Assembly: GCF_004339765.1 (NCBI RefSeq)
Contig: NZ_SMGO01000001.1
Coordinates: 496,001 to 560,000, forward strand
DNA: 64,000 nt
From: Albibacterium bauzanense
Lineage (GTDB): Bacteria; Bacteroidota; Bacteroidia; Sphingobacteriales; Sphingobacteriaceae
Direction of reading: 5' to 3'
The notes below the pieces were generated by a model, which was not told the DNA's origin, did no database searches, and was given only the letters and a program-made list of their open reading frames with translations. A program made the translations under genes and the position numbers. Shown here one piece after another: positions 9,785-18,672 of this stretch. The stretch's first letter is position 1. Every line of letters starts with the position of its first letter.

Positions 9785-9836
9785 AGAAATTTTTAGCCCC
9801 AAATGCACTGGGTCGTACAATAGGGCTAAAATTTCT
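9785..9836. repeat. Imperfect inverted repeat / possible RNA hairpin
   Basis: Arm AGAAATTTTTAGCCC (9785-9799) pairs with GGGCTAAAATTTCT (9823-9836) with a single bulged base, separated by 23 bases. It lies in non-coding DNA. Possibilities are a structured RNA, a remnant of a small mobile element, or a weak terminator. Confidence 0.5.
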
Positions 9837-9960
9837 AACAAAAACATCCGAAAATATAAAATAAATTTAGAAAAGAAGAATTTAGACGATAATATATATA
9901 GAAATACTTAACATTAGGTATATAAGCATTCGAAAATGTTAAATTATTATCGTCAACTTC

Positions 9961-11238
9961 TTATATTTTTCCTACAACAACTTGAACCATCGTGCTAAAA
10001 TCTAAATACTCAGTAGCCAGGTCTAATAAACCTTTGGGAGTAATTTCTTTTACCTGTTGAGTATAGTAGTCGAAGTAATCAAGGGTCAATCCTGAGAAGT
10101 AAGCTTGCTTAAACTTATCGGTATGAGAAAAAACATCTTCCAGGCTACCCAACATAGATCCTAATAAGTAGTTTTTCACCAAGGTTAGTTCTTCCTCCGA
10201 TATTTTCTCAGTTCTTAAGCGATTAATTTCAAATTCTATTTCTTTCAAGGTATCAGCACAAACTGCAGTTCCTACTTCGGAAGAAATAGTAAAGAATGCT
10301 GCATGTTTCAGAGAACCTAAGCCAGATCCTATTCCGTAGGTATATCCTTTATCTTCTCTAATATTCATCATCAAACGTGATCCGAAATAGCCACCTAGGG
10401 TTGTATTTAATACCTGCAAAGCAGGGAAATCAGGGTGAGCTCGTGGAATACTCAATTGTCCGATGCGAATAGCAGACTGTACAGCCTTCTCCCTTTCAAT
10501 CACAACCTTCTGAGCAAGAACAGCTTCAAACACAGGTCTAGCAAAGGTAGGAGCTTCAGTACTTCCAACCCAGCCATTATTGATTGTGTTGCTGATGTAG
10601 TTTAAAGTTTCATTGGATATTTTTCCTGAAACGAAGATTGTACAATTAGCCGGGACAATCTGTTGCTTAAAAAGAGCCTTCAAATCATCTCTATTCAGTT
10701 CATCGAAATCACTCTCTTTCTGAATATACCCATAATTACTATCACCAAAAAGCAGGTTATTAAACTGACGTCTGGCCAGGTAGTCATTTTTCTCTAAAGA
10801 GATCTTTAAAGACTGCTTAGAATTACGTTTATAAGTATCCAATTCCTGTTGAGGGAATATTGCATCATTCAATACCTCAAGAACGAAAGGCAATAGTTTA
10901 TCTAAATACTTTGTTAAGGTAACCAGGTTTAAGGTTGTTTGATCGTAGTTGTATTCAGGAAAAAGATAGGCTCCATAAAAATCAACTTTCTCTGCAATCT
11001 GGGCACTCGTATATTTAGAGGTTCCTTCTAATAACATAGCACTAAGTGCTGAATTTATAATAGGCGCATTGGCCTTGAAAGCGGCATTCTCAAATACCCA
11101 TTGAATGCGAACGAGTTCTTGTTCGCCGGCATTAAACATAAACAGATTAGAACCATTCGATAGTTTCAATGATTCCGGAGAAATTATATTTACACTTTCA
11201 ATTGGATGAAAAGCTGGTGGATTGATTCTATTAAGCAT
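9961..11238 (-). CDS. M16 peptidase-like protein, non-catalytic partner
   Basis: A 425-residue member of the pitrilysin/M16 family, homologous to mitochondrial processing peptidase subunits. It lacks the zinc motif HxxEH; the corresponding helix reads INSALSAMLLEGT. Family traits retained include TKYTSAQIAEKVDFYGAYL near residues 75-93 and the glycine-rich TLGGYFGSRLMMNIREDKGYTYGIGS block near residues 280-305. Its start overlaps the stop of the catalytic paralogue by 8 bp, so the pair is co-transcribed and probably forms a heterodimer as in other bacterial M16B pairs. No signal peptide is evident. Confidence 0.9.
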   Translation of the reverse strand: MLNRINPPAFHPIESVNIISPESLKLSNGSNLFMFNAGEQELVRIQWVFENAAFKANAPIINSALSAMLLEGTSKYTSAQIAEKVDFYGAYLFPEYNYDQTTLNLVTLTKYLDKLLPFVLEVLNDAIFPQQELDTYKRNSKQSLKISLEKNDYLARRQFNNLLFGDSNYGYIQKESDFDELNRDDLKALFKQQIVPANCTIFVSGKISNETLNYISNTINNGWVGSTEAPTFARPVFEAVLAQKVVIEREKAVQSAIRIGQLSIPRAHPDFPALQVLNTTLGGYFGSRLMMNIREDKGYTYGIGSGLGSLKHAAFFTISSEVGTAVCADTLKEIEFEINRLRTEKISEEELTLVKNYLLGSMLGSLEDVFSHTDKFKQAYFSGLTLDYFDYYTQQVKEITPKGLLDLATEYLDFSTMVQVVVGKI

Positions 11239-12475
11239 GGTCTTGGGCTAAGTAAATTAAGGTTGACGAATTATCTTTCTTAAAGATTTCAGTACTCATG
11301 TTTCGAATATCTTCAACAGAAACAGCTAAATATCTTTCTACTTCTGTATTAACTTCTTGTGCATTGCCTAGTAATTCAAAATAAGAAAGGTTCATGGCTT
11401 TGTTTAAAATAGACATTTCGGAGAAAACCATGGTAGATTCAACTTTATTCTTGACTTTCTCTAATTCGTAATCTAAAACGAATTCAGACTTCATTTTTTC
11501 AAGTTCATCCCAAATTGCAGCTTCAGCAGTTTCTATCGAAACATTAGGCAAGGGTTTTCCTTCGATAATAAATAAACCAGCATCGATACTACCGGTTATA
11601 TAGGCATGAATCTCACTAAAGATCTCTTGTTCTTTTAATAATCTTCGATATAAGCGGGATGATGAGCCTTGTGATAAAAGATCAGAAATTAAATCAGCAA
11701 TATAATAGCCCTTCTCTGTCCTTGCCGGCATATGGAAGGCCATATATATACTATTTGTAGGAACATCTGAATGAATGATCTCTCTTCTCTCCTCCAATTG
11801 TTCTGGCTCAACAGGAAGGTTTCTTTTATATTCTACTCCCTTTGGAATAGGTTCAAACCAATGCTCTGCTAATCTCTTTATTTCTTCAGTTTCAACATTT
11901 CCAGCTACTACCAAAATAGCACTCTGTGGATTATAATGCTTTTTGAAGAAATCTTTAACATCTTCAATCTTTGCATTTTCAATATGAGAAAGTTCTTTAC
12001 CAATCGTAGCCCAGCGATATGGGTGCTTTTTGTATGCTAAGGGTCTTAATTTCAACCAAACATCACCATAAGGCTGATTCAGATAGCGCTGCTTAAATTC
12101 TTCGCAAACTACATTTCGCTGAACCTCTAAACTTTTTTCACTAAAGGCTAAGCTCAACATCCTATCGCTCTCTAACCAAAAAGCAGTTTCTATATTTACA
12201 GCAGGTAACGTAATGTAATAGTTGGTTATATCGTTACTTGTAAACGCATTATTCTCACCCCCAACCAATTGCAAGGGTTTATCATATTGTGGAATATTTA
12301 CGGATCCACCAAACATAAGATGCTCAAATAAATGCGCAAAACCAGTTTGGTCCTCATCTTCGTCCCGAGCTCCAACGTCATAAAGAATATTCATTACCGC
12401 CATCGGAGTTGAAGGATCCTCATGAACTAAAACTCTAAGTCCATTTTTCAATATAAATCGATTATATTTTATCAT
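11231..12475 (-). CDS. M16 zinc metallopeptidase, catalytic subunit
   Basis: A 414-residue M16-family peptidase with the inverted zinc motif HLFEH (His48, Glu51, His52) and a downstream Glu-rich helix around VVCEEFKQRYLN (residues 122-132) that should supply the third ligand. The C-terminal SSRLYRRLLKEQEIFSEI block is the family substrate-binding region. It likely degrades or processes peptides in the cytoplasm, because no export signal is visible. It is upstream of, and overlaps by 8 bp, a paralogue without the zinc site, forming an active/inactive pair. Confidence 0.93.
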   Translation of the reverse strand: MIKYNRFILKNGLRVLVHEDPSTPMAVMNILYDVGARDEDEDQTGFAHLFEHLMFGGSVNIPQYDKPLQLVGGENNAFTSNDITNYYITLPAVNIETAFWLESDRMLSLAFSEKSLEVQRNVVCEEFKQRYLNQPYGDVWLKLRPLAYKKHPYRWATIGKELSHIENAKIEDVKDFFKKHYNPQSAILVVAGNVETEEIKRLAEHWFEPIPKGVEYKRNLPVEPEQLEERREIIHSDVPTNSIYMAFHMPARTEKGYYIADLISDLLSQGSSSRLYRRLLKEQEIFSEIHAYITGSIDAGLFIIEGKPLPNVSIETAEAAIWDELEKMKSEFVLDYELEKVKNKVESTMVFSEMSILNKAMNLSYFELLGNAQEVNTEVERYLAVSVEDIRNMSTEIFKKDNSSTLIYLAQDHA

Positions 12476-12557
12476 TTCTTGTGGTTTCTATTTAACATTA
12501 GCTGACAAATTTAATTAAATAAGGAAGGATTAAGGAAAATCGAAGAGAATAGGTAAT

Positions 12558-14006
12558 TTATGTTTCAACAAAGAAGGCATCACCAAAATTCAAAAGGAAA
12601 AGCTCTTTTGTTGCACGTGTGCAGGCAGTATATAACCAACGCATAAATTCGGTGTTGAGCATCTCTTCTGTAAGAAAACCTTGATCTATAAAAACAGCCT
12701 CCCATTGTCCCCCTTGGGCTTTATGACAGGTAACTGCCATCGCAAATTTTATCTGCAGAGCATTATAATAAGGATCTTGTTTTAATGCCTGAATTCTATC
12801 CTTTTTTGTGGGCAGATGCATATAATCTTCCATGATGGCTTCAAAGAGCCGTTGTTGATCTGCTGAAGGAAGATTCGGAGCATCTGCATAGAGTGTTTCT
12901 AATAAAACGCGGCAATTTAAAGCTTCACTGTCTGAATCTACAAACTCCAGGCTTACATCTGCAAAATGAAATCCAAATTGGGTATGAACATTACTTACTC
13001 TTGTAACCTTAGCCATATCGCCATTAGCGATAAAGCTTTGACTCTGATTTTTATCAACCCAGAAATAGTTATTTCGAACTACCATAATATAATCACCACC
13101 GGTCAATTCTTCTTCACGATAGAGAATCCTATTTCGAATATTTAAATTGTACAGATTAGCATTCTTATTCGATCTGCAGATAACCAACGTATTCTCCATA
13201 CCATATTTATTATATGCGTATTCTAAGCCTTCAATCAGGCGCTCTCCGGTCATTCTGTAAATATCTTTAAAGGGCTTTACATGAAACTGAGGGTATGGAT
13301 ATGATTTCTGCTCATTTGAATTATTAAGTATTAAATTACGTATGGTAGTTGCATTATAAAGAATGCCTGATGTTTTCTCTTGCCTCACAACCTCTGTTAG
13401 TTCAATCTGAAACACTTTCAGGCTAAACAAGGTATTTAGGATCTTTGATGATAAGGCAGGACTCTCTAATAGGCCTACAGGAGGAAGTTGAGCGGTATCG
13501 CCTACTAACATTAACCTGCAGTTCTCTCCATTATAAACGTATTCAATTAAGTCTTCTAACAAACTTTGTCGGGAGAAACCAGCCCGTTCATTAGAAATCA
13601 TTGATGCCTCATCTACTATAAACAAGGTATCGGTATGTTTATTTTCTGCTAAGGCGAAATCCATATCAGGGGTTCCAGCAACCTTTTTCCTGTAGATTTT
13701 TTTGTGAATCGTTAATGCATTCTTATTGGAGTAGGATGTAATTACCTTAGCGGCTCGTCCGGTTGGTGCTAATAGAACAAAGCGCATCTTTATTTGTGGT
13801 AGTGCCTTTACAAGTGCACTTATGATACTGGTTTTCCCGGTTCCGGCATAGCCCTTTAATATAAAACAAGAAAAATTTTCGGTCGAATTCAAAAAATCTG
13901 CGAGGACCTCAAACGCATCCTGTTGGTGTTTAGTGGGATTATTCGGAAAATATTGTTTAAAAAGTTCTGCTTTAACCACATCCAAAGTTATGAAAAGGTT
14001 TGCCAA
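12558..14006 (-). CDS. RecD-like ATP-dependent DNA helicase (superfamily 1)
   Basis: A 482-residue AAA/RecD-type helicase with Walker A GYAGTGKT (about residues 52-59), a PTGRAAK motif (81-87), Walker B DEAS (132-135), GDTAQLPPVG (motif III), and a UvrD-C-like motif with CHKAQGGQW near residue 440. It should translocate on or unwind DNA in repair or recombination. RecB and RecC partners are not adjacent, so it resembles stand-alone RecD-like helicases common in Bacteroidota. No in-frame ATG is available; TTG at 14006 is assumed, with TTG or GTG codons up to ten residues further in as alternatives. Confidence 0.9.
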   Translation of the reverse strand: MANLFITLDVVKAELFKQYFPNNPTKHQQDAFEVLADFLNSTENFSCFILKGYAGTGKTSIISALVKALPQIKMRFVLLAPTGRAAKVITSYSNKNALTIHKKIYRKKVAGTPDMDFALAENKHTDTLFIVDEASMISNERAGFSRQSLLEDLIEYVYNGENCRLMLVGDTAQLPPVGLLESPALSSKILNTLFSLKVFQIELTEVVRQEKTSGILYNATTIRNLILNNSNEQKSYPYPQFHVKPFKDIYRMTGERLIEGLEYAYNKYGMENTLVICRSNKNANLYNLNIRNRILYREEELTGGDYIMVVRNNYFWVDKNQSQSFIANGDMAKVTRVSNVHTQFGFHFADVSLEFVDSDSEALNCRVLLETLYADAPNLPSADQQRLFEAIMEDYMHLPTKKDRIQALKQDPYYNALQIKFAMAVTCHKAQGGQWEAVFIDQGFLTEEMLNTEFMRWLYTACTRATKELFLLNFGDAFFVET

Positions 14007-14035
14007 ATCGATTGTAAAACCTATTTTTGTTAAGA

Positions 14036-14833
14036 ATGGAAAGTCAATTAGAATTATTGAAAGCTGAGGAAAAGTTTATTCAGGAAAACAGCTTGAATTG
14101 CAAATTATTTATTCATCCAAAAGCAGATCTTTCACAGATTGCCATTATAGATGAAAATAATACGATCCGATTAATACAAGAAAAGCCTACTGAAGACTTC
14201 TTTAGAGGCAAAGCAGGTATTCTAAACTTACGTTTTCTTAAAACTTATTTGGTAGTTACTCCAGAATCAGTATCCTTAATACCTCTGGATCTTTATGAAG
14301 AAGATGCAAATCCTTCCTTACACTTATTAGGTGAAGAAAATATATCAAAACAGTTTAGTTCAATAATTGACAAACAAAATTGTCTTATAAGTTTTTCTCC
14401 TCAGGAAGATCAAAAGTTTTGGTTGACCGTTCTAAAAGATGTGCAACTCATTCCTAGTTCTAAAATAATGATCAATTATTTGACCGACATGAAGGTAAAA
14501 TATAAGACCGTATTAGGATTGAACTTTTATAACGATCATTTTGAGGTTACGCTGATTGAGGATAATAAACTTAAGTTTTATAGTCAGTTTAACTGTGCTA
14601 CCGCAGACGAATTTAACTTCTTTCTATTAACGCTATTTGATAAATTAGATCTGACTCCTGCTTTAACACAATTCTACTTATGGGGAGACATTGCTGAAGG
14701 GGATGAAAACTATCAGCGCTTATCCAAATACAGTCAAAACCTTTCTTTTCCTAGTGAAGAAAACTTAAATCTAATTGGTCAAAAGGAATATTCCAACCTC
14801 AACTTTCTAATTGGAGCCATCGAATGCGAATAA
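14036..14833 (+). CDS. DUF3822 family protein
   Basis: About 265 residues starting at the ATG at 14036; a TTG nine bases upstream is in frame but less likely. The sequence fits DUF3822, a family found in Bacteroidota with an actin/ASKHA-like fold and no known role. The C-terminal half (VLGLNFYNDHFEVTLIEDNKL, then a long variable part ending NLNFLIGAIECE) matches that pattern. It overlaps rsmD by 10 bp, and this linkage with rsmD and coaD suggests translational coupling. Function not known. Confidence 0.8.
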   Translation: MESQLELLKAEEKFIQENSLNCKLFIHPKADLSQIAIIDENNTIRLIQEKPTEDFFRGKAGILNLRFLKTYLVVTPESVSLIPLDLYEEDANPSLHLLGEENISKQFSSIIDKQNCLISFSPQEDQKFWLTVLKDVQLIPSSKIMINYLTDMKVKYKTVLGLNFYNDHFEVTLIEDNKLKFYSQFNCATADEFNFFLLTLFDKLDLTPALTQFYLWGDIAEGDENYQRLSKYSQNLSFPSEENLNLIGQKEYSNLNFLIGAIECE

Positions 14834-15360
14834 TTTCCGGAGATTTAAGGGGTAGAAAAATTGATCCTCCAAAAGGATTACCGGTAAGGCCGACAACAGA
14901 TATGTCTAAAGAGGCATTATTTAACGTACTGAGCAATAGACTCGATTTTGAAGATATACGTGTATTAGATTTATTTAGTGGAACGGGGAATATATCATTA
15001 GAGTTTGCATCAAGAGGTGTAACAGATTTGGTAGCCGTAGATCAAAATTTCAAATGTTGTGCTTTTTTAACCTCCATGGTAGAAGAATTTAAATTACCAG
15101 GTGTAAGGGTTGTAAGAGACAGGGTATTTAAATTCATTGAGCGCACACATGAACCCTTTGATTTAATCTTTGCTGATCCGCCCTATGATTTACCAGAGCT
15201 TGCTGAGATACCCGATAGAATCTTTAAAACCGAGCTTTTAAAGCCAAACGGATTACTTATACTTGAACACCCTAGCTTTCAACACTTTTCGAATCATATA
15301 AATTTTGTTGAAAAACGTAAATACGGACAAACCTCTTTTAGTTTTTTCACTCAAACTTAA
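14824..15360 (+). CDS. rsmD: 16S rRNA (guanine966-N2)-methyltransferase
   Basis: Methylates G966 of 16S rRNA during small-subunit assembly using S-adenosylmethionine. The 178-residue length is normal. Motifs seen: the N-terminal RIISGDLRGRKI, the RPTTDMSKEALFNVL block, SAM-binding DLFSGTGNISLE (residues 49-60), and catalytic DPPY (118-121). The start overlaps the DUF3822 gene by 10 bp and coaD begins 6 bp after the stop, so the three form an operon. Confidence 0.95.
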   Translation: MRIISGDLRGRKIDPPKGLPVRPTTDMSKEALFNVLSNRLDFEDIRVLDLFSGTGNISLEFASRGVTDLVAVDQNFKCCAFLTSMVEEFKLPGVRVVRDRVFKFIERTHEPFDLIFADPPYDLPELAEIPDRIFKTELLKPNGLLILEHPSFQHFSNHINFVEKRKYGQTSFSFFTQT

Positions 15361-15365
15361 AAAAG

Positions 15366-15839
15366 ATGAAAACAGCTGTCTTTCCAGGATCATTTGACCC
15401 GATAACAAATGCTCATATTGATATAATTAAACGGGCTTTACCCCTGTTTGATAAAGTTTACTTAGCTATTGGAGTGAATAGTGCAAAAGAACCTTTTATA
15501 TCTTATGAAATAAGACGGCAGATCTTAGAGAGGATTTTCATCTCTGAGAAAGATAAAATTATAATAGATAGTTATCAAGGCCTAACCATTGACTATTGTA
15601 AAAAAGTTAACGCCAAATTCATTATACGCGGCATGAGAAATGTTAGCGATTTTGAATATGAACAACCTATATCTCAAAACAATCAACTGATTGATGAGCA
15701 GGTACAAACTATATTCTTGATAAGCAGTCCGGGTTACTCACACATAAGTTCTACCATAGTGAGAGAGATCTATAGAAATGGTGGTAACCTGAGCAAATTG
15801 GTTCCACAAGAAGTGATTGATCTTCTACCTAAACCTTAG
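15366..15839 (+). CDS. coaD: Phosphopantetheine adenylyltransferase
   Basis: Catalyses the penultimate step of coenzyme A synthesis (4'-phosphopantetheine plus ATP to dephospho-CoA). At 157 residues it is the family's usual length. The nucleotidyltransferase motif GSFDPITNAH (residues 8-17) and the ISSTIVRE motif (near residue 128) are intact. It is the last gene of the DUF3822-rsmD-coaD operon. Its stop overlaps the stop of the convergent Nudix gene by 4 bp, so no conventional terminator fits between them. Confidence 0.97.
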   Translation: MKTAVFPGSFDPITNAHIDIIKRALPLFDKVYLAIGVNSAKEPFISYEIRRQILERIFISEKDKIIIDSYQGLTIDYCKKVNAKFIIRGMRNVSDFEYEQPISQNNQLIDEQVQTIFLISSPGYSHISSTIVREIYRNGGNLSKLVPQEVIDLLPKP

Positions 15840-16444
15840 TTTAAATCAGCAATTAATGCTTTAATCAGCGGATAAGTATTTTCACGAATTATATGGAGGT
15901 CTTTAGCGGAGAACCATTTAGCGTCGCTAATATCTTCTTCAGTTTGAGGTATTAAATCTGGAACGCTATTAACCTTCATTTTATACCAATTTGTTTTCTT
16001 GAGAATAAACTCACCCTTTAAAACATAAACATGATAGGTTGATTCTATCTTCTTTCCTAAAGAATCGATCTCAATACTGCATTCTTCTGCAACTTCTCTA
16101 ACCGCAGCTTCGCGCATTTTTTCACCTTCTTCAACTTTTCCTTTTGGCAAATCCCATTTTCCTAATCTTTTAATAAACAAATAGTCAGAATTAGCGTTTT
16201 TAACTAGTCCACCAGCGGCATTAATGACTCTAACTGCTTTCTTTATTTCTTTTAAAGTAGCTTTCGGATCATCTGTTTGAAGGATAAAGGTCTGTTGAAG
16301 CTTGTTTTCTACAATTTGTTGAAAAAGCTTTTTTATATCAAAATCTTGTATGTCAATATTTTGTGTAGAGCTAGACGAGGTTTCGTGAAAATGAGTTAGA
16401 ATCAAAGCTGATTCGTTCATATAAATTTTATAGATTTGCGGCAT
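15836..16444 (-). CDS. Nudix hydrolase
   Basis: A 202-residue protein with an N-terminal region of about 70 residues of unclear function followed by a Nudix domain. The Nudix box spans residues 102-124 (GKVEEGEKM...REVAEECSI). It fits GX5EX7REUXEEXGU except for Cys in place of the final Gly. It probably hydrolyses a nucleoside diphosphate derivative in the cytoplasm; the substrate cannot be read from the sequence. Its start codon overlaps that of the divergent pyrE in the palindrome CATG (16442-16445), so the pyrE promoter lies inside this gene. Confidence 0.9.
   Translation of the reverse strand: MPQIYKIYMNESALILTHFHETSSSSTQNIDIQDFDIKKLFQQIVENKLQQTFILQTDDPKATLKEIKKAVRVINAAGGLVKNANSDYLFIKRLGKWDLPKGKVEEGEKMREAAVREVAEECSIEIDSLGKKIESTYHVYVLKGEFILKKTNWYKMKVNSVPDLIPQTEEDISDAKWFSAKDLHIIRENTYPLIKALIADLN
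16431..16438 (+). promoter_or_regulatory. Predicted -7 box (TAGATTTG) of pyrE, inside the Nudix gene
   Basis: A perfect TAnnTTTG match 4 bp before the first pyrE ATG. Expected initiation 6-8 bp downstream would fall at or just inside that codon, implying a leaderless mRNA or use of the second ATG at 16452. Confidence 0.55.
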
Positions 16445-17093
16445 GAATCACATGAGTGAGATAGAACAAAAAATAGCAGAATTTCTATTGCAAATTAAAG
16501 CAATAAAACTAGAACCAAAAAATCCTTTTACGTGGGCTTCAGGCTTAAAGTCACCTATTTATTGTGATAACCGGATAACCCTATCCTATCCTACAACGAG
16601 GACGTATATTCGACAAAAGTTTTCGGAAGTTATTCATGAAGAATTTGGATCGATAGATATGATTTCAGGAGTTGCGACAGCCGGGATTCCACAAGGAGTT
16701 TTAGTAGCCCAAGATCTTGGGGTACCTTTTACCTACGTAAGATCGAGTGCAAAAGATCATGGCAGACAAAACCTTATTGAAGGTGAAGTTGTAGATGGTC
16801 AACGTGTAGTTGTTATTGAAGACTTAATTTCAACCGGTAAAAGCAGTTTAAAAGCAGTACAGGCTTTAAGAGATGCAGGCTGTAATGTAGTTGGACTTGT
16901 TTCAATATTTACTTATAACTTACCGATTGCTGAAGAGAACTTTAAGGAAGCAAAATGTCGATTAATTAGTCTTTCAAATTATGAAACCTTAATTAAATAT
17001 GCTTTTGAAAATCAGTTTATTAATGAATCAGAATTGGCCCTGCTAGAAGAATGGCGCCTTAATCCTGAAGAGTGGAGCAATAAACATCAATAA
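16443..17093 (+). CDS. pyrE: Orotate phosphoribosyltransferase
   Basis: Joins orotate to PRPP to give OMP in pyrimidine synthesis. 216 residues. The PRPP-binding loop VVVIEDLISTGKS is at residues 123-135; conserved WASGLKSPIYCDNR (31-44) and the flexible-loop region SSAKDHGRQN (101-110) are present. Two ATGs are possible, at 16443 (MNHMSE) and 16452 (MSE). Given the promoter box at 16431-16438, the second is attractive. The SRPBCC gene follows 8 bp later and is likely co-transcribed. Confidence 0.96.
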   Translation: MNHMSEIEQKIAEFLLQIKAIKLEPKNPFTWASGLKSPIYCDNRITLSYPTTRTYIRQKFSEVIHEEFGSIDMISGVATAGIPQGVLVAQDLGVPFTYVRSSAKDHGRQNLIEGEVVDGQRVVVIEDLISTGKSSLKAVQALRDAGCNVVGLVSIFTYNLPIAEENFKEAKCRLISLSNYETLIKYAFENQFINESELALLEEWRLNPEEWSNKHQ

Positions 17094-17101
17094 ATAGAGC
17101 T

Positions 17102-17497
17102 ATGACATCCTTCGAGAGTAAAACAACCTTATCCAAACCCATCGAAGAAGTTTATGCATTTCTAGAAGATTGCAATAATCATGAGCAATTGCAACCAGAT
17201 AATGTCTATGACTGGAGCTCTACCAGGGACGAAGCTACTTTTACCATCAAAAACATGTCTAAATTAGCATTGAAGGTAAAAGAACGCAAAGAGAATTCAG
17301 AAATACGCATTGTTCCTGCGAGTGAGACTCCATTCGATATATCTTTGAATTGGCTATTAGACCAGAAAGATGGTAAAACTGAAGTTAAGCTGGAGCTGAA
17401 CGCAGAGTTGAATATGATGATGAAAATGATGGCATCAGGCCCTTTACAGAAACTCATCGATTTTCAAATAAAGAGGCTAACTGATATTTTCTCTTAG
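17102..17497 (+). CDS. SRPBCC (START/polyketide-cyclase-like) family protein
   Basis: 131 residues with the START-like helix-grip pattern: N-terminal strand FESKTTLSKPIEEVYAFLED, a beta-sheet middle part, and a C-terminal long helix (PLQKLIDFQIKRLTDIFS). Such proteins bind hydrophobic ligands; the ligand is unknown. There is no signal peptide, so it is cytosolic. It lies 8 bp after pyrE, probably in the same transcript, and ends 6 bp from the convergent maf gene. The assignment rests on fold pattern rather than catalytic motifs. Confidence 0.75.
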   Translation: MTSFESKTTLSKPIEEVYAFLEDCNNHEQLQPDNVYDWSSTRDEATFTIKNMSKLALKVKERKENSEIRIVPASETPFDISLNWLLDQKDGKTEVKLELNAELNMMMKMMASGPLQKLIDFQIKRLTDIFS

Positions 17498-17503
17498 TTT
17501 TAG

Positions 17504-18109
17504 CTAAAAGGTGCTTTTACTTTGCAGTAAAAAAGAACCGATCTCATGATATAATCTGGCGGTAGGCAAACCAACCACATTATTATACGACCCTTCTATC
17601 CCTGTAACGCCAACCATTCCAATCCATTCCTGGATTCCATATGCGCCAGCTTTATCAAAAGGTTGATATTCCTTAATATAGTATTCTATCTCAGCGTTTG
17701 TTAATTCTTTGAAATGAACAGTTGTTTTCTCATAAAAAGAATAGATCTTTTGCATGTATAAGAGTGCAACACCTGTAATTACTTCATGAGGTTTACCTGA
17801 GAGCTTACGAAGCATCATTTTAGCATCATGCGTATCCTTGGGCTTACCGAAGATTTCATCTTCTATTGAAACAATGGTATCTGCAGCAATTAATAATTCA
17901 TCTGTTAAACTCTTAAGAAATGAATTGGCTTTCTTTTCTGCTATATAGACCGCAACGGCTTCCGGGCGAAAACTTTTAGGATAAGATTCATCAATCTCTT
18001 TGGATCTCACTTCAAAAGGAATACCTAATTGTGTTAAAAGTTCCTTTCTTCTTGGAGAATTAGTTGCTAATATGATTTTGGTATTCTGAATAATCTCAAA
18101 TAAATTCAT
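17504..18109 (-). CDS. Maf-like nucleoside triphosphate pyrophosphatase
   Basis: 201 residues with the Maf motif ATNSPRRKELL (about 15-25) and AADTIV (75-80), which bind the nucleotide triphosphate and metal. It hydrolyses dTTP/UTP or modified nucleotides to the monophosphate as a house-cleaning enzyme; the exact substrate class cannot be fixed from the sequence. It starts 3 bp after kdsC in the leftward group beginning with ccmE, and is its last gene. Confidence 0.93.
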   Translation of the reverse strand: MNLFEIIQNTKIILATNSPRRKELLTQLGIPFEVRSKEIDESYPKSFRPEAVAVYIAEKKANSFLKSLTDELLIAADTIVSIEDEIFGKPKDTHDAKMMLRKLSGKPHEVITGVALLYMQKIYSFYEKTTVHFKELTNAEIEYYIKEYQPFDKAGAYGIQEWIGMVGVTGIEGSYNNVVGLPTARLYHEIGSFLLQSKSTF

Positions 18110-18112
18110 TCT

Positions 18113-18634
18113 TTAAACACTTTTAACTTCAGGGTCAATATCCCATTTATTCTGTAAACGTAAAACTTTCTCAATAACATCACGTACAGCTCCCTTCCCT
18201 CCTTTTACAGGTGAAATATAATGAGAAATTGCTTTAATATCTTCTACTGCATCAGCCGGACAGCTAGCGAAACCAACCATGCCCATTGCTTCTATATCAG
18301 GAATATCATCTCCCATATAAAGAATGCTTTCCGCTTGAATATTATTCTTCTGCATCCATTGCTCCAGGATCATTGTTTTATGAGAGATATCAATAAACAC
18401 ATCTTTGATTCCTAAGCCTTCAAGCCTTAACTTTACTCCCAGGGACTTCCCGCCAGTAATGACAGCAATGGGATATCCTTGTTTTACGGCCAATTTTAAA
18501 GCATAGCCATCTTTTATATAAAAAGACCGAAGCTGTTCACCTTCTTCCGTAACCAACACTTCGCCGTTCGTAAGAACTCCATCTACATCAAAGACAAAAG
18601 CTTTAACTTTCTTTAATTGATCAAATAATACCAT
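18113..18634 (-). CDS. KdsC-type HAD phosphatase (KDO-8-phosphate phosphatase)
   Basis: 173 residues, a cap-less C0-type HAD protein. The nucleophile motif DVDGVLTNG lies at residues 16-24, the serine/threonine motif near AVITGG, and MGDDIPDIEAM near residue 107. It probably dephosphorylates 3-deoxy-D-manno-octulosonate 8-phosphate, supplying KDO for lipopolysaccharide. Relatives act on other sugar-acid phosphates, so the substrate is an inference. It sits between the DUF2520 gene and maf in one transcription unit. Confidence 0.9.
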   Translation of the reverse strand: MVLFDQLKKVKAFVFDVDGVLTNGEVLVTEEGEQLRSFYIKDGYALKLAVKQGYPIAVITGGKSLGVKLRLEGLGIKDVFIDISHKTMILEQWMQKNNIQAESILYMGDDIPDIEAMGMVGFASCPADAVEDIKAISHYISPVKGGKGAVRDVIEKVLRLQNKWDIDPEVKSV

Positions 18635-18672
18635 AATTACAAAATGAGGTCTTTTTAAGAAATTTCCAAATA

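Larger units (their letters stand above)
9409..9960. other. 552-bp non-coding region with small repeats
   Basis: No convincing ORF on either strand. Contents: an 8-bp inverted repeat (9435-9442 with 9459-9466) shortly after the tRNA, an 11-bp tandem repeat at 9543-9608, and an imperfect inverted repeat at 9785-9836. A position 3' of a tRNA gene is a classical integration site, but no integrase or direct att repeat is visible here. The function is unknown. Confidence 0.6.

Noticed and set aside
9409-9960. Integrated element at tRNA-Leu
   Set aside because: No integrase, no second att-like copy of the tRNA end and no cargo genes.
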